Assembly (NCBI RefSeq): GCF_017591435.1
Contig: NC_059258.1
Location: 8,502,035 to 8,566,034 of the forward strand
DNA: 64,000 nucleotides
Reading direction: 5' to 3'
Source: Portunus trituberculatus
Lineage: Eukaryota > Arthropoda > Malacostraca > Decapoda > Portunidae
A program made the position numbers and the translations under genes. The notes under the pieces are model-generated. The model did no database searches and was not told the origin of the DNA. It saw only the letters and a list, made by a program, of their open reading frames with translations. This document shows, one piece after another, positions 58,324 through 64,000 of this stretch (within the stretch, counting starts at the first letter, position 1; the number at the start of each line of letters is the position of its first letter).

Positions 58324-58499
58324 GGAGGTGAGAATAACCCACCTGGGTATGAGGCAGTGCTACTTATAGAGGCCCTCAATGAGCCATGTGCCTCACCTCA
58401 GCAACCCTCAACTCCCAACGGCCACAATCCGTCCAAGCAACTGCCCCAGAACACCACTGCCACCCCAGCTGAGGTCCTCCCACGCACTGAGGCCTCCAG
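58324..58499 (+). CDS. Exon A5 of the repeated cassette (intact)
   Basis: 176 nt with the same acceptor and donor as A2 and an identical protein. The four base differences from A2 (two Pro codons, one Ala, one Ser) are all silent. It pairs with B6 across an intron that contains the LTR insertion. Confidence 0.55.
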
Positions 58500-58798
58500 G
58501 TACTTATTCCTCCTCAGACTCTCTCATTCAAGTGTTGTGACCATATTCCAATATACTTATGTAACACATCTTCACTACTTTGAAAGACTTGTTAAGGTTA
58601 CACCAGTTTTTAAGGTATTTTTTTCTGGACTAATGACAAATTTACATGATTTTTAGGTTATTAACAGTAGGAATCCCTTAAGAACCTAACTAATCATCTC
58701 TGCGGCCTTTGAAAATGGCTTTGATGAGAGCAGTGCATTTCTAAATATGAATCTTGATTTTACCTAGTGTTATGGTTTACGTACACCACACGGCTGCG

Positions 58799-59945
58799 GT
58801 TAGCTGCTACAGCTCACTAGACTGTTATTCTGGCAAAATCTTCAACTTTGTTACGATCAGTACAGTGGGGATTATAAAACACTCCACAGAGTCCCCACTA
58901 CTATAACTCACAGCCGCCGTAACCCTCAGGTTCTTTCAAGGTCGCCAACAGTGTATAATTTCCCCCACTGTAAGGGAATCTCCTCAGCAACTCCTTCTCC
59001 TCCTGTCCCCAACCAAGTAGAATTTATAAATGGTAGATGTTATGTGTAACAGGGCGAGGCCTTAATACCCCGTAGAGAAACTGCCCACAAGGACAATTCC
59101 ACCCACTTCTCTATGAAGTATTAATGCCTTTCCGCACACCTTGCACCCAGGCTTTGAGGGTTCACAGACTCGGACAAAACGTGCAGTATATATTACTATA
59201 CTATCCTACTACAACATGTGCATACTAACACCTGTTAGACTGACATCCCTGGCCTACAACTACTGCAATATATGGTGTGTACAGCACATCCGGTGATGTA
59301 TTCACAAGCCTAGACACCACCTACGGGTGACACCAGCTATACAGAGTCCAAATACTCGTACCCGTCGCAGAGATGATTAGTTAGCTGCTACAGCTCACTA
59401 GACTGTTATTCTGGCAAAATCTTCAACTTTGTTACGATCAGTACAGTGGGGATTATAAAACACTCAACAGAGTCCCCACTACTATAACTCACAGCCGCCG
59501 TAACCCTCAGGTTCTTTCAAGGTCACCAACAGTGTATAATTTCCCCTACTGTAAGGGAATCTCCTCAGCAACTCCTTCTCCTCCTGTCCCCAACCAAGTA
59601 GAATTTATAAATGGTAGATGTTATGTGTAACAGGGCGAGGCCTTAATATCCCGTAGAGAAACTGCCCATAAGGACAATTCCACCCACTTCTCTATGAAGT
59701 ATTAATGCCTTTCCGCACACCTTGCACCCAGGCTTTGAGGGTTCACAGACTCGGACAAAACGTGCAGTATATATTACTATACTATCCTACTACAACATGT
59801 GCATACTAACACCTGTTAGACTGACATCCCTGGCCTACTACTACTGCAATATATGATGTGTACAGCACATCCGGTGATGTACACACAAGCCCAGACACCA
59901 CCTACGGGTGACATCAGCTATACAGAGTCCAAATACTCGTCGCAG
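58799..59945. repeat. Two-copy tandem repeat, period about 581
   Basis: ttagctgctacagctcacta starts both copies (58800 and 59381). The copies are about 97 percent alike by eye. Confidence 0.85.
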
Positions 59946-60030
59946 ACAAGTCTGGCGGACGACAACTACGCACCACTGGCTGACATGAAGCCTCTCAGTA
60001 TTCAATAGTGTGCGTGGCTACTACCACTAC

Positions 60031-61150
60031 AATACAGTATACTACTGAAACTATACAAAAGATGGTGGGAGCACACAGCCGCCCACCAAACCCCATTGGT
60101 GACCACGGCCACCAACAAAACAAACAGGACGAGACAATGCCGCGTCTCTCCCACGCGTTGCCGCCACAATACAGGACGGACGCAAAACAGAAGTGCAGCC
60201 AAACCTACTACACCTCTCCCAGAGCAACAAGCCCGTTCCTCTAACAATCACGGTCTACCCAGTAGCAAGCCAGCTACTCAAGGGAGGGCACAACTCCCAG
60301 ACCAATGACTAGCGAGTAACAAGAGAAGCCCAGCAACACGGATCTCCCTAACACTGTGCCGGACCGATGAGAGTGCGTGTCTATCTCCGCTGAAGGCTAC
60401 CTTGAGACTATAAACAGTATACTACTGATACTACACAACAGATGGTGGGGGCACACAGCCGCCCACTAAACACACTGGTGACCACGGCTACCAACGAAAC
60501 AAACAGGACCAGACAAAGCGTGTGTCTCCGCGTCGCCACGCCACGAGTGGACAACGCACGAGAAATGTAGCCCCAACCGGCCACACTTTCTCAGAACAAC
60601 AAGCCCGTTGTTCTAACACAGCCACGGTCTACCGAGTAACAAGCCAGCTACTCAACAGGAGGGCACAACTCCCAGACCAATGACTAGCGAGTAACAAGAG
60701 AAGCCCAGCAACATGAATCTCCCTAACACTGTGCCGGACCGACGAGAGTGCGTGTCTATCTCCGCTGAAGGCTACCTTGAGACTATAAACAGTATACTAC
60801 TGATGCGACACAACAGATGGTGGGGGCACACAGCCGCCCACCAAACACACTGATGACCACGGCCACCAACAAACAAACAGGACGAGACAAAGCGTGTCTC
60901 TCCGCGTCGCCACACCCGAGTGGACGAACGCACGACAGGAAATGTAGACCCAACCGGCCACACTCCTTAGGACAACAAGCCCGTTGTCCTACACAGTCAC
61001 GGTCTACCGAGTAACAAGCCAGCTACTCAACAGGAGGGCACAACTCCCAGACCAATGACTAGCGAGTAACAAGAACAACCCAGCAACACGTGTCTCCACC
61101 CTGTGCCAGAAACCAAGAGCGCATGTGTCTACCTCCGCTGAAGACTGGCT
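60031..61150. repeat. Three-copy tandem repeat, period about 375-380
   Basis: Copies begin at cagtatactactg (60035, 60415, 60790) and share agatggtgggggcacacag and gactagcgagtaacaaga. The third is the most diverged. Confidence 0.85.
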
Positions 61151-61654
61151 GGTTAATGAGGCGAGGCTCGCAGACACAACAAAATGGTGGAAACAAAGAG
61201 AGGGTGGCGGCTTGTCTGCTCAACAGAACAGCCCGAGGGGCCCGCGATGGGTGTCCATAGGTTACACATATAATGAAATAATAAATTAAAGGGGATTAAG
61301 ACGGTGCCCATCACACTAGTCATATCAGTTTATCTATTTGTTGAATGGAAGGAAATTCTAAATGAAAACTAATGGTGCTGGTGTCAGGCATACATTCTTT
61401 TCATTGATGCAATGCTGTGCTTTTAGTCACCTTTCTGATACTTCTGCTGTGTACTCGTCTTGTAATTTTAAGATTTTTGCCTGTTATATTCTGGCGACAA
61501 AAGTTGTATAGTAAGTATGAAAAGTTTTTGTATATTTTCTATTGCTTAAGGGTTTTTTATGGATTTTAATTTCATATATATTTAAATATTCTTGTTTCCA
61601 TCATAACACTTCTGGTTCACAACTTTATCTTCACTCTTTTACTTTGATCAGCAG

Positions 61655-61736
61655 GTGCTTCATGGAGGGACTGGGGGTGATTGAGCAGCCACCCATTGCC
61701 TGCGACAAAACTCTCCAGAGTGTTGGGATGCCAGAG
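61655..61736 (+). CDS. Exon B6 of the repeated cassette
   Basis: Open 82 nt exon, CFMEGLGVIEQPPIACDKTL then QSVGMPE, with conserved acceptor and donor. Confidence 0.5.
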
Positions 61737-61915
61737 GTGAGCTGGAGTGTTGGTTGACATTGCTCATACCTAGCTGCTGCTTCTGATCCATGCTACTTCC
61801 TTCCATCCATCTTTCCCTTCTTTCTAATGCACTCTTCCACACACACACTGTGTGCAGTGATAATGATGTATTACATGGAGTCCTCAGTTTTAAGTTTAAA
61901 GTTAAAAACACACTA

Positions 61916-62741
61916 CAGGTTGAACCTACCAAATCTGGCAACCACCGGACCTTAGACTTGCCGGACCATGGAAAATTCCGAACTATAGGTGGTCCACAAA
62001 ACACCCTCTGTATACTTACTCTGCATTATACAAGTGTAGCTGTAACATTGTTTTGATATAGGATAGTTGTACATGCAGAAGTATATAGAAAAATACGTTG
62101 TTGTAAAATTAAGTTCAGCATGGAAAATTTTTGCCCTTGCCATTATCATCTCGCCGGACACAGGGACGTTACCCAGCGCGCCGAAGCTTAAACCACTGTA
62201 TGAGAGCATTGTCTAAATCACTGCTTTTACCCTCCTTAAGTGTTCTATGAACCTCCATGTTCTTCTTGCTCTCACACTCACTGTAAAACTTGAGAAGTTG
62301 ATTCTTCTATTTTTTTTTTTTTTTATATCATAGACTGTTGATGAGCCAATGTTGTACTGTTGGCATAGAATCTGCACTGAAACACCTTTATCTAGCTTCC
62401 TCAATAGGTCCACTTTCTGTTGCACTGATATTGTCATATGTTCGCCCTTTTTTTTGGGGCGTTCACACACAACAGTATCATTTCCTGGTCGCTTGGAAGC
62501 CATGTTTAGGGGCAAATATTACAGAAAAAAAATTTTTATGCACCTGGGTGGGTGGTGCTTGCAATGAGCGGCAGCGTGGTTTCTGATCCAAATTTGACCC
62601 AGAATGCCCGGGTTCCAGAACACAGTACAGCGCCACAGCGTCCTAGCGGTGGTCCGGCAAATTACTCCGGCCAATTCAAAAATTCCGGCAAACAAAAATT
62701 TTGCCGGATGAAAGAATACCAGATTAAGGAGGTTCAACCTG
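61916..62741 (-). mobile_element. Tigger/pogo-like element, unit 6
   Basis: 826 bases, TA-flanked, with the best-preserved ends of the set apart from units 1-3. Confidence 0.8.
62213..62515 (-). CDS. Tigger CENP-B-type DNA-binding domain ORF
   Basis: 100 residues from ATG 62515. Residues about 28-65 (MTISVQQKVDLLRKLDKGVS then VQILCQQYNIGSSTVYDIKK) are the first helix-turn-helix of a Tigger/CENP-B transposase. The second DNA-binding domain and DDE core are absent; the tail after the Lys run is not conserved. The same ORF is longer or shorter in other units depending on the A/T run near codon 65. It may bind its own terminal repeats if expressed, but no evidence of expression is visible. Confidence 0.6.
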   Translation of the reverse strand: MPLNMASKRPGNDTVVCERPKKKGEHMTISVQQKVDLLRKLDKGVSVQILCQQYNIGSSTVYDIKKKKNRRINFSSFTVSVRARRTWRFIEHLRRVKAVI

Positions 62742-62919
62742 TACTATCAAGCATGCATGTCCCTAAAATTTAACATGAAAGACAAAAAGATTCATCCACA
62801 TCTCTAGTTTTACATTTTGTTCATCACTCACTACCCACATTTGAGGCACAGTGCACACTTCCTGTGTGTCACATTATCCTTGCTAATAGAGCCAACTTTC
62901 CTGGTATTGTTGTAATTAT

Positions 62920-63279
62920 CCCCCTCATTACTGCAGCCACTCATCATTGTAAACAAGGCATTCTCCTTCTCTCATACCATATCATCATCTTTACCCATGC
63001 ATGTGTGCGCCTCACACACAGACAGAATCGTCAAGTGCTGAGAGGTTTGCTACACTACTTTCAGTTTCACTGTCTCTTATCTCTTTTTTCAGGATCATTA
63101 ATTAAATATTACTCATCTGGAGAGTGTTCCAGTAACTGTGTCCTCACTTCACTATCTGTCTTATAATTATGGTAGTGGTCATTACTGCTCTTATATCTAA
63201 TATGAAGCAAACTTATGAGTTTTCCCAAGGTTGATTAAAGATATTCATGTGTGGACTATGGTAGTAGGGTAAGACTGGG
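62920..63279. mobile_element. piggyBac relic, unit 6
   Basis: As in unit 1; right TTAA at 63280-63283. Confidence 0.6.
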
Positions 63280-63497
63280 TTAAATTGAACACGGTCGTGT
63301 AAGAAACAGCATGCATAGTGTCTGCCCTATCAAGAGTAAGTAAGTTTTCCAATCAAGTTAAAGGAAGAAAATGGGAGATTCCAAGATGGTGGTAGAACAT
63401 TGATGATGTGAGGGATGATATCATTTTTTGCACTAATAATATAGTGTTTTATGATTATCAAACATACTGATTCTCATTAGTGCCTAGTCATAGATCC

Positions 63498-63500
<3 letters not shown>

Positions 63501-63579
<79 letters not shown>
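63501..63579. repeat. (AG)n in unit 6, about 79 bases
   Basis: The longest AG array and the point where the tandem array ends. Confidence 0.95.
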
Positions 63580-63582
<3 letters not shown>

Positions 63583-64000
63583 TTGATAAATTGATAAATT
63601 TATTGGTTGATTTGTACATACCAAGAAAGAGAATATTCTTAACATTGTTACTAATGGGCCCGTTGAGAGAATCTCTTATACAGGCCTTGATACTAAACAA
63701 ATATCACAGACAACGCAGTCATACTATTAACTAATTGATAATTTTCAATCACAAACAAGTACAAACACGTAGTTATATGCGTACACTATTTAACAACAAC
63801 AAAGATACATATCCTCATTCTTACATACATAATTCATAGAATATTTACTACTTACATTAATAATGTATATTTATCTCCACAAGAAACACACTCAGAGCAT
63901 ACAGGTGCATACCTACAAAAATATAATTATACAGTATGAATATTAGAAAAATACATATAATTGCAAATATTTAAACAAAGGAAATTAATATCTAGTCATG
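63580..64000. other. AT-rich unassigned sequence
   Basis: Starts ataattgataaattgataaatt, then low-complexity AT-rich DNA. No ORF or repeat from the rest of the window. Confidence 0.4.

Larger units (their letters stand above)
58764..61319 (+). mobile_element. Probable solo LTR with internal tandem arrays
   Basis: Insert 58768-61315 (2548 bases) between copies of CTAG (58764-58767, 61316-61319), absent from other units (acctagtcatatc). It begins TGTTATGG and ends CCATCACA, an 8-base inverted pair with one mismatch and TG...CA ends. An AATAAA (61280-61285) lies 30 bases before the end. No gag or pol is present. The 4-base target duplication and TG/CA ends suit an LTR retrotransposon; strand is set by the AATAAA only. 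Confidence 0.6.
61577..63579. repeat. Tandem unit 6 (partial)
   Basis: Follows the unit order from exon B through Tigger and piggyBac relic to (AG)n, where it stops. Closest to units 4 and 5. Confidence 0.9.

Noticed and set aside
60002..60251. Overlapping ORFs on both strands in the LTR-like insert
   Set aside because: They lie in a tandem repeat whose copies do not keep the frames.

Overview
This is a non-coding-rich eukaryotic window dominated by transposable elements. Intron-bearing genes with GT-AG sites, AATAAA signals, long AG/CT/CA microsatellites, CR1-like LINEs, DIRS, piggyBac, pogo/Tigger and PIF/Harbinger sequences and a tRNA-derived SINE all point to an arthropod; the long AG/CT arrays and the LINE types make a decapod crustacean the best guess (inference). 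I see no prokaryotic, organellar or rRNA gene.

Region 1 (1-16118) is a large direct duplication. Block A (about 41-7877) holds a three-exon Myb/SANT-like gene, an opposite-strand exon resembling the N-terminus of a HARBI1-type nuclease (together a likely PIF/Harbinger pair), a THAP zinc-finger exon behind a TATA box and twin CRE sites, and a CR1-like LINE. Block B (about 8456-15915) repeats this order. Its first half (to about 12205) is riddled with small deletions and replacements; its second half is nearly identical to A. Only copy B keeps the LINE 3' tail (to 16118).

Region 2 (16119-22857) is a mosaic of fragments: a minus-strand PHD-finger ORF1-like remnant, a (CT)n array, truncated copies of the main tandem unit, a piggyBac end fragment, a candidate TTAA-flanked element, and short tandem repeats.

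Region 3 (about 21206-63579) is an array of a unit of about 4.4 kb (5.9 kb where a SINE and a second Tigger-like element are inserted). Each unit holds a small Tigger-like element coding only for a CENP-B-type DNA-binding domain, an internally deleted piggyBac relic, an (AG)n array, a minus-strand LINE 3' fragment, and two candidate host exons, A (176 nt) and B (82 nt). An A exon of one unit followed by the B exon of the next makes a phase-0-to-phase-0 cassette of 86 codons that could be repeated in frame. Units 1-3 are nearly identical and recent; units 4-6 are more diverged. Unit 4 is interrupted by a structurally complete but frameshifted DIRS retrotransposon (41621-46749). Unit 5 carries an intact piggyBac (49175-51760, 619-residue transposase), a TTAA-flanked 4.5 kb element loaded with a CR1-like LINE and microsatellites (53566-58067), and a 2.5 kb probable solo LTR (58768-61315). 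The last 420 bases are AT-rich and unassigned.

The strongest candidates for new biology are the tandem exon cassette, the apparent conversion tract over its A exon in unit 2, and the subterminal palindromes shared by TTAA-specific elements. Several features, above all the damaged first half of block B, could instead be assembly error and need read-level checking.
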